Assembly (NCBI GenBank): GCA_000787465.1
Contig: JSYX01000197.1
Span: 1-56,479 of the forward strand
Source of the DNA: Thermomucor indicae-seudaticae
Taxonomy: Eukaryota; Mucoromycota; Mucoromycetes; Mucorales; Lichtheimiaceae
DNA length: 56,479 nt
Reading direction: 5' to 3'
How positions within the stretch are numbered: position 1 is the stretch's first letter; every line of letters begins with the position of its first letter. The position numbers were made by a program, and so were the translations under genes. The notes beneath the pieces were generated by a model. The model saw only the letters and a list, made by a program, of their open reading frames with translations. It made no database searches and was not told where the DNA came from. This document shows, in pieces, positions 1 to 10,835 of this stretch.

Positions 1-101
1 ATCATAAGGAAAAATCCAGTAGTGCACTATGGGCCGTGGTGCACGATTTTTAGCGACATCTACGATTTTTAGTGACCTCCAACACATGAGAAGTTGTTGC
101 T

Positions 102-1945
102 GTGAATCAGGCTACATACAAAGACGGGGTTTTTTGGACTAAGTTATTTCTCGGCTTCTCTACTTTGTGTTTCAAGTTCACACCTGTAACAATGCCCAAA
201 GCTGACGAAGTGGTGCTTACCGCCGAGCTGCACATCAATATTTACGTTCGCCTTGATCGATGGGAAGAGAAGCTGGAATATGCTTTGACGTGCAATAGAC
301 TGTACTCACTGTTCATGGAGTCGAGCTCCCAGCTGCCTTTCCTACTTCAACACCCCGATATCAACTACAGCCCACGATCATTATCTACTGCCAGCGCGTG
401 CAAGTTGATACTAGATCTTCATGATATGGCGGTGCAACGCGAGAAAATTCCCATTGTTGAGGCCAATCTTTCCTGCTTTCAGCGATGCAATACCTTGTGG
501 CTAAGAAGAGCTGACATACCAATGAGGAACGTCCGCCGCATCAGCAATGCCATCGCCAGAGCTAAGAGCGGCCTGCATATCCGGGTCAGCTACAGCTGCG
601 CGGGGAGATGGTCGGAAGCATTTGCGACTTGTCGGAAAAAGCTAAACCACACGATTGAGCTGTCTGTGGAGCTCGACGAAGTTTTGGAATCCAAGCACAG
701 CGGGAGCCCATCGGCCGACAGCACTGATGAAGAAAGGGACGAAAGCATGGATGCTGGATACCGGTCTATGCACGAAACGAGGCATACCCGACATCACGAG
801 CTGTTTGAGACGCCCCCGGAAGTAGCAAGAATGGTCAATAACTGGAAAGTCATGGAGAAGATGCGCTGGATAGAAGCAAACAGGGCTACCTTGCGAAGGC
901 ATCCAATTTACGCACTGGTATCACTTCCCAAAAGCGTGGGGACTTTGGCACAGAAAGACGCGGCTTACCAACATCTAAGCCATGAACCACATCCACACCA
1001 TTGTTTCTTCGTGTCGCAGACAGCCACTCGTCCGAGTCGATAGATAAAGATGTCAAGCGTGTAGCGGAACGCTTTGTGGAATGTGTGTTGGTGGGGCCTA
1101 CGTCTTGGGCGTTCATTACACACCTGGGTATTTTTGTAAACGGCGGTCACTTCGATGATTGCTCACAGCGCCAGGAGAACGATACCATGATGGCCAAACC
1201 GACCGGGATGATGCTATCGAAAGGACAGTCGCCCAAAAGAAAGTATTTCAATCTGGTAGTTCGGTGGGGCGTCTTTGAAATCTTGGCAATTGCGGGCTTT
1301 GCTGGCGAGCGGGGCACAGAGCAGAGGACGGGTTTCTTGGGCTCGGCACTGAACCATTCAGTGGCTGGGATACTGAACGACAAGCAATACGATGTGTATG
1401 TACCGGTGACACCTGTCGACAGTTCCTCCTGTATACGATTTTTACGTGACTACACGAGAAAGCATGCCGGAAAATGTCGGTCGTTTCAAGGCATCCGTTT
1501 CTCTCGTCAAAATTTCGTAACATGTCACCCTTTGTACCTGGACCATCACATAAGCCGACAAAACAATGTCATGTGCGGTGCGGCTAGTCTAACCACCATA
1601 TTCTTAAACATCATTGCCACTGGAGTTTGCTCTGCGCAAAGAAGACGAGATGTAATAGACATACCTAGAAAAACACGAGAGGTGCAAGATAGTGGCGTGA
1701 CAACCGATGATATTCCTACAATCCTTGAAAAGGCAGTGCTCCCGTCAAGAAAATCCAGTTTATTGAAGCCTTTGCAGATACTTTGTGCTATGGACGACGA
1801 ACTATGGAGATCACAAATCCAAGCAATCACCCTTCAGCTCTTAAGCAACAAGTACAGGACCGACTTGCTCGACTTATACTCACAACACGTCGCAAAAGCC
1901 GTTATCGATGCTAACAATGTTAGCCTTAAGTTATACTTTAAATAA
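102..1945 (+). CDS. Hypothetical protein, two abutting reading frames (possible single spliced gene)
   Basis: I do not recognise a family. The first frame (102-1043) has its most convincing ATG at 192 (MPKADEVV); the second frame overlaps it and runs to a stop at 1943-1945. Neither frame has an obvious domain; the first has an acidic Ser/Asp/Glu-rich stretch near its middle (HSGSPSADSTDEERDES) and the second is rich in Arg/Ser/Cys. A GT at 937 and AG at 1019 (83 nt, with CTAAG inside) would join the frames in phase into one protein of about 560 residues, but the donor (GTGGGG) is poor; the better-looking donor at 918 gives the wrong phase. Alternatives are a frameshifted relic or two transcripts. 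The gene is followed by a tail without similarity to neighbouring genes. Confidence is low for function and moderate that the frames once coded together. Confidence 0.35.
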
Positions 1946-2471
1946 ATATGTGCAACGAGAGGCCTACGTGCTTCTCAGGATTTTGGGACAGAGTTTACTT
2001 TATCCAATTGGACCGCAATATACTTAGTAGTTTGAGCTTTTCCGTTTCTCTCTCTCTCTCTGCGCGAAGACAGGTATACAATGCAAAAAGATGCCATCCT
2101 ATGGTATTCTTAGCTGGCCATGGAACTCCTTGACTATCTCTTGTGCTTACGCCAGCTTATCTGCATTTTCCCAGGTTGCTTCCTATTCAGCCTCACCAAA
2201 GTTCCTCAACATACATGCATGCGCCAACGGTTTTCCCAAAGAGAAGCAGCGGAGGTGCTTGGGTCAAAGCGAAACGGAGACCGGAAACCAGAGAAGCCGC
2301 TAACCATTTTTTCAAACTATCCGCCAACGGTAATCTTTAGGATCCGTCAAGGCGTCCATGATGGAAAGTGCCAATAAAGACATGGATGTCTGCCAATGGT
2401 TCTGGGTCAAATTTTGGAGGCTTGATGCGGAGTTGTGTGCCTGGTGATTCTTCCAACTGAGTATTTCATGT
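1946..2471. other. Intergenic stretch, no supported gene
   Basis: Only short overlapping open frames of mixed composition are present, none resembling a known family. A pyrimidine run (TC)n lies near 2047-2060. The last part is presumably the promoter and leader of the gene starting at 2472. Confidence 0.5.
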
Positions 2472-3746
2472 ATGCCCAAGGGACGTGATCTGAGAGCTCA
2501 ATTGCGCCACAGCTACTTTGCGTCGACCACTAAACACAAAGAGCGAGGCTCAGAAGCCAATGAATCAGTGACGGAACGGCTGGCGAAACTACGTGCAGAG
2601 CAGCTTCGAGCCGAAAGAAACAGACAACGAAAACTACAAACGACGACGACGACGACGACTGCTGGCGATCCCGTTGTCGCCGCAGCGCCCATTGCATTGT
2701 TGTCGCATGGCAATGACAACAGCCTGACATTGTCGCCTCAAGTGGCTGGTCCGGCGCCACCACCGTCGTGGAGAAATAAACTTCAGCATGCATTGTATCC
2801 GTCCATCGTGGACCGGCCGCCCACAGAACGGACAAAAAAGAAGGATAGCAGCAGCAGTCTGTTGAACATTTGCACTCGTCAGATCGCTTATCAGCTTGGT
2901 CCTTGGTACCGCACACAGCCCGAGGCATGCAAAGCCCAATTTGCGCAGTTATCGCCGAGTGTCAAGCAAATGATTCTCAAATCAATGAGCGAGCAACCGG
3001 ACGGCGATCGGATGACAGATGATTTGCTTGAGCTGTTCAAGAACGACCTGTATGCGGAATTGATCTTTGAGGGTGGTTTGATTTCGTTTAAAAAGCTGCT
3101 GCGTACATTCTGGGAAGCGGCGAAATACCAGCACCAAGACGATAGCCTTCATGAAGACTGGGAAGATTTGATTGAGACGACCAAAGAGGAAGATGATGAT
3201 CAATGGCAGCAGACATATCACTATGACCCAGAGTCGCATGACGAGTGCAGTCTGCATTTACGAACCGTGCTGCGATCACTGCTCGCGCCCGGTGAAGCAG
3301 CCTCGTTGGCATCCGAGCACTGGCTCCTGTACACGCCGCTTTCCGCCAAACTGATATCACTGAACATTTCGTTTATACGACCGCTGCTGCCTGCATTGAG
3401 CATGGCCTACCTCATCACCTCGACGCTTTCGGATCTGTCGGTTCTGTCCATGGCAGGCTGTCTGTCGCCGGCCGGCGGTCCGCGTGCGCTCACCGTCCTT
3501 TCGCGCGGCCTGAGAAAATTGACCTATTGGGACATTGGGTACCATTTTTGGATTACCGCGGATACCATTTGTCCTTGTGCTACGACGAAGGAAGATATCA
3601 TCGATTGGAAGAGGGATTTGCAGAATTTAAAGACCTTGTGTCTTGTTGCTTGTGGACCCGACCGGGATTCGGCCGTGGGTGATCAGGTTGCGTCGTGGTT
3701 TGCTCAGCAGCAGAAGCGAGTAACGGTCATTAGACGCGTCGAGTAG
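2472..3746 (+). CDS. Unknown LRR-like fungal protein, single exon (424 aa)
   Basis: A single uninterrupted 424-codon frame. The start MPKGRDLRAQLRHSYFAS is followed by a highly charged helix (residues about 30-57, ERLAKLRAEQLRAERNRQRK), a poly-Thr run encoded by ACG repeats, and a Pro/Ala linker. Residues about 135-250 are helical and contain an acidic patch (TTKEEDDDQW). The C-terminal third reads like irregular leucine-rich repeats: LISLNISFI, LSDLSVLSMAGCLSP, LRKLTYWDIGYHFW, LQNLKTLCLVACGP, spaced by 25-35 residues. I cannot name an orthologue. Fungal proteins with a basic N-terminal helix and C-terminal LRR-like strands are often nuclear or cytosolic adaptors, but that is inference. The stop at 3744-3746 is followed by AT-rich sequence leading to the convergent lipase gene. 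Confidence 0.75.
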   Translation: MPKGRDLRAQLRHSYFASTTKHKERGSEANESVTERLAKLRAEQLRAERNRQRKLQTTTTTTTAGDPVVAAAPIALLSHGNDNSLTLSPQVAGPAPPPSWRNKLQHALYPSIVDRPPTERTKKKDSSSSLLNICTRQIAYQLGPWYRTQPEACKAQFAQLSPSVKQMILKSMSEQPDGDRMTDDLLELFKNDLYAELIFEGGLISFKKLLRTFWEAAKYQHQDDSLHEDWEDLIETTKEEDDDQWQQTYHYDPESHDECSLHLRTVLRSLLAPGEAASLASEHWLLYTPLSAKLISLNISFIRPLLPALSMAYLITSTLSDLSVLSMAGCLSPAGGPRALTVLSRGLRKLTYWDIGYHFWITADTICPCATTKEDIIDWKRDLQNLKTLCLVACGPDRDSAVGDQVASWFAQQQKRVTVIRRVE

Positions 3747-4012
3747 ATCCCAAATAAGAATGGCTCCCATACTGCCAGCTGACTGGCTGGAGTAAGTGAC
3801 GATGACGCCAACTCACTTGCTTGCAACGTTGCTTTGAAACGCAACAGCCATGATTGGGTCGTACGTACATATGTGGGGAATGCGGGAGACAGGAAAAAAA
3901 GAAGCAACAAGCGGTTGACAGTTGTTTGTGACCGAACGTAGCATGGTTTTGAATAGTTGAATAGGTGTTGATTTCTTTAGATTACTCTGACAATAGATAA
4001 TAAATAAAGCCA

Positions 4013-5417
4013 TTATTGGGTTTGGAGTCTATCTGTAGGGAGCGGGCATCGTACTTGATAATGCGGATCCCAGACGTGTCTATCAACTTTTTCACGTTTG
4101 GGTAGATACAGTTGGTTCCAGTAAGCCTTGGCGAGGAATTGATGGCCCATGACGTTGGGATGATAACCGTCGAGGTTGCTGAGCGATTCGGGTGGTACTC
4201 TGGTCATATCGAGGTCCATTGGCTGATAGACGACGGTGACGGTTGCGTTCGGGCTGCGGTCAGCGTGTCGCTCTGCGAGGCTTTCCAAGGCGCGGTTAAA
4301 GAGGGGCACATTGAGTCCGACCGAGAGTTTGCCGACCAGAAGCAAGTTGAGACCGAGCGAGTGGCAGCAGTAACATTCGTAGTGTTGAGGATCCACTTTG
4401 CCGTCTTGGAACGCTCTGCGGTAACCTGGTATCTTGTCTGTGATTGACAAGACTTGTTCGATATGCATCATGCCCACTGTATATATCGCGGGAGAGGGGG
4501 TAAAGTAAATAACAGGTAGGGAGTGCATCTTTAACTACTAGGACTAAGACTGACCCAAATTGATGAATGCCTTTTTCAAATGCTTCTTTAGATAGTCAAT
4601 GCCTTGATCCATATGCGCAAAATAGTCCAGGACCGTGTATCCCGGCATACAGGAGACGGCCAAGTCGTCGGCACCAATGTAGACGGTAATGAATTTCCAG
4701 TTGTCTTCGAGGTCAGTGCCAGGGCCGAGTCGTTGAATGAGGTATTGAGCCTGTTGCATGAACTTGTCGCTGGTGGCTGCAGGAACAGCCGCGTTCAGAT
4801 GGTCTGCTTCTTCTCTATGATTCCTATGTGTATGAGAGAGAGAGAGAAAGAAACAGAAATGGGAAAAAGTGTGATTACTTACGCTTCCGTCGCGTTTAAA
4901 CAGAAAAAGGTCTCTGGACAGGTAGGAATGACTTTGGACCCTCGGGATGCTCCTACGACGTTACCCGAGTAATGTGCAAAGAAATTCGGAACGGTTACTG
5001 CACCCTCATCCTAAAAATGATATATCAGTCTCGCCTGCCTTGGAATCCATCCAATGAAGAAGAAAACTTACGCCACCCATAGTGAAGCTAAGGCCACGGT
5101 ACTCTTTGAACTGCTCTCGTGTGAAATATGGCGTATCCACGTTTTTGGCCGCCACACCGCATGTTATACTGACAAGCGCGCATGAGTCGTCAATCTGCTG
5201 TCTGTCTTTCTCTTTTTCTTTCTGGCCCATGATATTACCTGTCGCCAATGGCCGCCACCACTTGGATATCGTCGGGTCTCAAGTCATGAACACTAGTAGG
5301 CGCCACATCACGTTTAGGCAGTTTCGGGCACGACGATAGATCGTCTGCGTACTCTTCAGCGGAAACAAAGAGCAGCAGTACAAGAAGATAAAGAACAGAC
5401 TGGATACTCAACAACAT
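4013..5417 (-). CDS. Secreted GDSL/SGNH lipase, phospholipase B1-like
   Basis: Five exons on the minus strand fit in phase: 5417-5239, 5168-5072, 5010-4883, 4814-4555 and 4476-4013, giving about 375 residues. The N-terminus is a signal peptide (MLLSIQSVLYLLVLLLFVSA). The nucleophile motif GDSIT is created across the first splice junction (GGC GAC AG | T ATA ACA). Downstream blocks match the phospholipase B1 branch of GDSL esterases: EYRGLSFTMGG after exon 2, VYIGADDLAVSC (block III, oxyanion Asp instead of the usual Asn in G-x-N-D), and the C-terminal catalytic pair in LDGYHPNVMGHQ. Several Cys (ECYCC) suggest an extracellular disulfide-bonded enzyme. Expected role: hydrolysis of phospholipid or other acyl esters outside the cell or in the vacuole. 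The family is confident; the substrate is not. The final gene end converges on the 2472-3746 gene. Confidence 0.88.
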
Positions 5418-5610
5418 TGGGGAAAGGAAAGGAATATGAAGAACGAAGAGGTTCCTTGCGAGAGAGTGAGTACGAGTATTTAAGGAGACTTTGCAGTGTC
5501 TCCCTTTTTGCCAGGATCGATAGAGACAACAAAGTTCAGTGGTCTTGCTTTCACACCCCCCTTGCGCGCAAGAGGACGGTTCTACATTTCAAGGCGCGAT
5601 GAATGCCCCG

Positions 5611-5681
5611 TCACCCAACTGGCTTGTCAAGATCGCGGCCCCTTTTTTGGCCGACCGCGATTGACAAGACAAACTGGGTGA
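5611..5681. repeat. Near-perfect 71-bp palindrome
   Basis: The left arm begins TCACCCAactggCTTGTCAA and continues into GATCGCGG; the right arm is its reverse complement with a one-base gap and a few mismatches (CCGCGATTGACAAG then TGGGTGA). Arms are about 30 bases each around a CCTTTTTTGG-type centre. It could form a cruciform or a hairpin, serve as a dimeric regulator site, or be a tiny foldback element. Confidence 0.8.
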
Positions 5682-5868
5682 TATACGTGTTGTAGACCTG
5701 GCCCAAGCCCTCAGGAAAGGACTGCGAACTGGTTCAGGGCTAAAGTCAGGGACGACGTGTTTTTCGTGCGCTGACCTGTACGGGATGTAAGACAAGTAGC
5801 ATGGTCGTTACATACTACTTCTCTACAACAGCCCCCTCCCCTTGCCTGGCGATAGGAAACAGATGACC

Positions 5869-5940
5869 ACCGACGGGGTCGAGCTATTACTCAAGGAAAA
5901 TGTCCCACGGTACTACCGCGCGAAAATGGCCCCCGTCGGT
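5869..5940. repeat. 10-bp inverted repeat, arms 52 bp apart
   Basis: ACCGACGGGG at 5869-5878 is matched by CCCCGTCGGT at 5931-5940. The arms are exact over 10 bases. It lies 3' of the channel gene and could mark a small non-autonomous element or paired binding sites. Confidence 0.6.
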
Positions 5941-6131
5941 TTATTCGGTGACCAAACAGCGGCACGGCACCTATGCTCAACATAGCGTGCAGACATCCTC
6001 AGCCCAATCGTATAGAAAAGCTAATGATTTACGTAGTGACTCCACGACATCATTGCTCTTTCTTCTTAAGAATAGATAAATAAAAGAAAAACATCAATGG
6101 TATTTTCTGCTGTCCTATAGTATATTACATT

Positions 6132-9100
6132 TCATTCCTGAAAATGGGCTTTGGGTGACGACAGAATAAAGACCTTGTCTGTATCCTTGACAATGAGCGA
6201 CGGGACAGGATTGGTATAGACGAACGGCAATTCGTTACCGAGCACATCATCCGGTGCTCTCAACAGACCCAAGGGCAGCACACCCTGGTCGAGCAAAAGG
6301 GTCTCAAACATGAACGCAAACGGTTTATTGGCAAACTCGGGCGCCACCGGAATGCTGGTCAAGTGCGGCGCGTGCATCGCTGCAGCTGTCACAGTACGAA
6401 ACTCGGTCGAAGACGACAGCAGGTGCGCGGCGGAGCCATCGTACAACGGGCCTGGCATGCCGCACAGCGTCTTGATGATCGAAACGATGTCGGGTTTGTA
6501 GTACGTCTGGCTCAGGAGCACGTTGCTGATCAGACTGTCTGCCACCACATCGCCGGCCGCATACGCGGGTGTGTAAAACACGTCGATCTCTTCCGCCACA
6601 TCCTTGTCTTGCAAGAGGTGCATAAAACGTATATTCGACTTTTCGACTGTATCCATGGGAATCAATAACGTTGCTGCCACCAAGAATTCTTATACAGAAC
6701 TTACTGAGATTAACAATGGTATAAGAGTTCTTTTGCCGTTCTTGAAGGAGCAAATCAATGATATGACTCGTCATACTATGGCAGAAGCGCACTGAGTCCT
6801 CCCTCTTTTTTTCCCTTTCGATAAATGGACTTGCTTACATTGCTGGACTATCCGAATTCCGCTCGGCCATGTCCATGCACTCTTCATCGCTATGATCTAC
6901 GTCAGCTTCCTTTGGTTTTTTCTCCTTTTCTTGAAGCTGTTAAGAGTACCTCATCACGACCACCTGTTTGGCTCTCTTCACTCCCGCTCGCAACAAATCA
7001 TCCGGCTGTCGACAGTTGCCCTGTATTCGATTCAAGCAATGAGTCTAATAACCGCTCCCCTCCCCCACCTCCTGCGAAACGAACGTACCACAAGAAAGTA
7101 GACTTTGGGAAACATGTTGATCAGCTCAAAGTTCTTTTCAGTAGGAAGCGACGAACACAGAATGACGATATCTTGGAGCTCTTCGGACTTCATGTGCGGT
7201 GATCTCAGGTTGTATATAAACTTGAAAATGTCAATGACTTCGCGATGAAGACACACCAAAATGTGGTCGCGCATGCCTTCCGTGGAATCAATCACGACAT
7301 CCTTGAGCTTGGCCGGTTCTTCCAAAATGTAAGACAGCGGCAGCTGTGTGTCATGGACCACCGAAGCCAGGTTGTCTTCGACGTCATTCTCGAGGACAGG
7401 TGCTTGTCCGAGCCGCGTGATTAACGCACGGCTGCCTGTCATTAAAGCATGTCGAGGCGTTGGTAGTCGCGAGAGTTTGTATCGTCTGGCTGGCGGTTTG
7501 GACGATGTCGTCGAAGAGGACGAAGGGGTAGGAACAGGCGTCGTCTTCTTGGCTCCTGCCTGAGCAGCTCGACGTAGCTGGTTGGCATGCACCGTATTGA
7601 ACACGTAGCGGGATTCCTTTATGCAACGATCAATGAACTCGTCTTCTTTCTCTAATATGATGTCTACATTACCAAATAGGCAATGTCTTTGACTTCCTTG
7701 AAGCTTTCCGAGATATAGACACAAAGATCCGTCCGTTTAATGACATAACTGTCGCTAGGATTCAGTAATATCTCGTCGTCTCCTCTGTCTTGAGCATATG
7801 TCTTTATAGCAAACAGAATCACCTGGCATTCCTTATAGATGATCTATTCGACTCTGTTAGATCAGAACAATAACACACACAGAGAGAGATCCATGACATA
7901 CCCAGGCTGCCTGCGCAAAAGGAATTCCAATAATACAGTCAGGTGGCGGCGCCGTGTATATCTCATTGCATGATCCATCATCTACCTCCTATTTGTTTAG
8001 TACTTATAAAACTGACTTTACTCATTTCTTTTCATACCGTATTGAGCTTGCCATGGCTCATCATACCGATTCATGGGTTGTCGTTGATGAAGCAAGTTTG
8101 TCAGCAAGGTGGAAGCTCCGCGGCACCGGCAATTCATGCCCAACAAATACTGCTTGAATTCCCGGACACAGATGATCTCCTGGGCCACCTTTTGGTAGAT
8201 GGCGGTGCTTGGAGAGAGGTTGTAGGTGTAGATCGGCACCTTGTGGCTCACAGTGTAACAGTAGAGTGACCATAGCCGGACCGTGTTGCGCTCATCTTCT
8301 GCACTCGGATCCGAAGCATTTTGATCTGGAATAGTAGTTCTATGAGTCTTAGCACACGCACACAAACACAACAGATAAACCCAAACCTGAAATAGTAAAA
8401 ATCGCTTTGGCATACCGAGCTCGCTATTTCAAGGAGAATTTAGCCTATGACAATGATATCATCAACTCAGGCAGGAACTTACCACACGTTGCAAAGTCTT
8501 TTCGTTCTGCAAGGACACGATTAGTTTGCGTGAGCTTTTTTCAAATGGAGAGAGAGAGACAGCCAACTTGCCAAGACGGATCCGTGAAGCACCTGAATGC
8601 GGTGTCCCCACATGGAGTTACGTTCCATTAACTTCATATCTTCACTAGGCGGGTTAATGTCCAGAAACACCACGTTTAGATCTGGATCGGCGTGCTCCTG
8701 TTTTCTCAACCCCGCCCCCCAGCTTGTTTAGCTTTATCCGCAGAGAGACATCCACTTAGGCGCTTACCCTGTTTAGGAACCCGTCAAGTATTTCATTCAT
8801 TTGCTCTAGCCGAAACGCGCCAATGATCAAGATGAAAGGCATCGTGCCCTTATCCACATGTCCGCCGCCATCTGACACGAAACACGTTAGTGCTGAAATA
8901 TCGCGATCCCCCATCTATTGGATCATACTCACCCTTTCGTTTCCGCCACGTAGCCAGGACGTCGGCAATCAGGCTAGGAAGGACAGCCAATGATATAACG
9001 ATCAAAAAGACCACCACCAATCTTGACTGTTCAGTGGTGGGCGTGATATCTATCCTTGTTTCATGAGAGACCAAAATCTTCCGATTGCCTGGGTCAGTTT

Positions 9101-9201
9101 GAATTTTTTCTTACCTCCATAGCCGACCGTTGAGAGCGTGACCATGACCACATAGCTATGCTCGGTAAATGTCAAAAATGGACGTCCCGGGGAAATTTCG
9201 T

Positions 9202-9238
<37 letters not shown>

Positions 9239-10835
9239 CATGCATGCTTACATGGAGTCGATAATGGAATAATTGATGTTTCCAAAAGTAGCCTCACAAT
9301 ACTGGAAGGCGGCCATGCCATTGTATAGCACCACACATAGCGTGCTAATCAGGTAGATCAATTTGGTTCGCAGTAAATCCACCGGTTTATCTAAGGATTC
9401 CAAGTTGAACCACCTTCTCCAATGCTTTTTTTTCCAAGAATAACACAAACCTGTCATTTGCAGATTGCTCCTGATTTTCATGGCGCTCTTGATTCGCAGT
9501 AACAAGACCCAGCTTCTCAGGAAATACGGCACTAACAAATTCGGGATGCGTTCGCATTACTTTCCTTCCCCTCCTTTCCGCCCCCTTTTTCGTAGCATAC
9601 TATACCATAAAGATATTGGCCATTCTGCATAAAGTTAGACAACAGAAACGGGACGGTCGTCATGAGTTCAATGAAGGATCGGAAACTGACAAGCACAGAC
9701 ATCAAGCGTCTTGCCATACAAAGGCCTAAAGTTCGAGACCTCTTCCTTTTTTAGCATCTCCTGCCAAATCAGGTAATTCATGATCTTTACGCATAATAAA
9801 CGACCCGAGGTTCCAGAAGGTCAGCCATTGACAGTAAAGCCTATTGAAAGCAAACCGTAAGTCATCGTAGGAGGGAGAGTCAAAATACAGGATATACCAG
9901 AGATCGTAGGATCGCCATTTGTAAAGCCATCCGGGTGAAAGGTGGACATCAAATTCGTCCTTCATTTCGACCAAATAAGCCAAGCACAGCAGGGCATCGA
10001 CCAAAAGGTCGATATTCACCTAAACGTCTTTGTTTTAGCCCGCTGAGACGATCATCCACTTTTGTCACCGATTGTTTTACAATGAGGACGATGGTCTGGT
10101 TGGCAAACAGGAGGTCTCTTGCTCTGGACACGTAAGGGTGCCAGTGCAGGTAGTGTTTGATCTGATTATAGATGCTGTACATTTCCGTCTTTTCGTCTCT
10201 GGCGTGCTTTCGACTAGTGCGATATTTCTGTCGTACTGTGCTAAAATTGACGGGCGATCGTCTTGCGAACCATTGATCCAGCGATCTTTGTGACGCAGCG
10301 GAAGCGATCACTTCTTCTGCCCTATTTTTTTTTGTTTGCCATGGCATTTAATGCATCAGAAAAAAAGGGTGATCGATTTTTTTTGGCACACAAACTTTGG
10401 GTCCAGGGCAGGCAAAACAAGGTTGGCTCGACGCGAATCTTCCTCCAACTCGTCTTGTTCTTCTTGATCCGTGTCGTCCGACTCATTGTCGCTACACCTC
10501 GAAGACGAAGAACTGTGGCTCGAGGGCGTGCCGCTGCTTTTTTTGCGCATTAAACGAGGTAATAAACGTGGCGACGAGTCGGCATGGTGATGGCGGTGGA
10601 TACGGCGGCGTTTGCGTTCAGCAATGGAATTACGTTTGCCTCCATTATTATTGTCATCACTACTGCAACATCGTGAAGACGATTCGACGCCCTGATGCAA
10701 GAGATGAGGCAGGAACCGATGACCGATCGCGCCGTAACTATTACTACTCTTCTTTTTCGACGAGTCTCCTTCCTTCCCGAGCAAGTTCTCCTCGTCACCC
10801 TGTTGTGGATTCGACTTGCTGGGCCGAATGTGCAT
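6132..10835 (-). CDS. Slo-family (BK/Slo2-like) potassium channel with RCK gating ring
   Basis: I assembled 20 phase-consistent exons: 10835-10396, 10321-10069, 10019-9791, 9725-9606, 9531-9451, 9390-9252, 9155-9115, 9049-8933, 8871-8768, 8697-8572, 8506-8483, 8423-8387, 8325-8038, 7981-7902, 7843-7673, 7577-7089, 7020-6950, 6889-6839, 6775-6705 and 6646-6132 (1,148 residues). Order: Ser/Arg-rich cytosolic N-terminus; transmembrane segments S1-S6; S4-like segment VPYFLRSWVLLLRIKSAMKI (about 348); selectivity filter TLSTVGYGDITP (about 430); S6; RCK1 with VVFLDINPPSEDMKLMERN and HGSVL; the Slo-specific block EIICVREFKQYLLG...GASTLLTNLL; a Ser/Pro linker; RCK2 with HILVCLHREVIDIF, FPKVYFLV, VDD-free dinucleotide region and the tail LISNVLLSQTYYKPDIVSIIKTL. 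The linker join at 7673/7577 is the least certain; the intron at 8571 uses a GC donor. Predicted role: tetrameric plasma-membrane or organellar K+ channel gated by ions binding the RCK ring. The acidic calcium bowl of animal BK is not seen (LLQDKDVAEEIDV stands there), so the ligand is open. Confidence 0.9.
9204..9235. repeat. (CA)n microsatellite inside a channel intron
   Basis: About 16 CA units followed by a TGCATGCATGC stretch. It sits in the intron between the S5 exon and the exon carrying the TVGYG filter, just downstream of the GTAAGC donor on the minus strand. Confidence 0.95.

Larger units (their letters stand above)
5418..6131. other. Intergenic region with two inverted repeats
   Basis: This 0.7 kb gap holds the promoter of the phospholipase gene and the 3' flank of the potassium channel gene. 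I see no coding region. Two inverted repeats, listed separately, are its main structure; an AT-rich segment with AATAAA-like words lies at 6060-6130. Confidence 0.6.

Noticed and set aside
1..101. Short duplicated words ACGATTTTTAG-type at the left edge
   Set aside because: Two copies of about 15 bases are too little to define an element at a truncated edge.
6937..6949. In-frame TAA in RCK2 as a disabling mutation
   Set aside because: An intron from GTACTC to CATAG removes it and restores the conserved VVVMS-DEECMD continuation in phase.
7658..7672. 21-nt mini-intron GTAATG...TTAG in the channel linker
   Set aside because: The phase does not fit the following exon; a 95-nt intron ending at AACCAG does.
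7032..7724. Single 230-codon minus-strand frame as a separate gene
   Set aside because: It is composed of channel exon 16 plus intronic sequence; its first codons (LGKLQGSQRH) are out of frame with the channel exon there.
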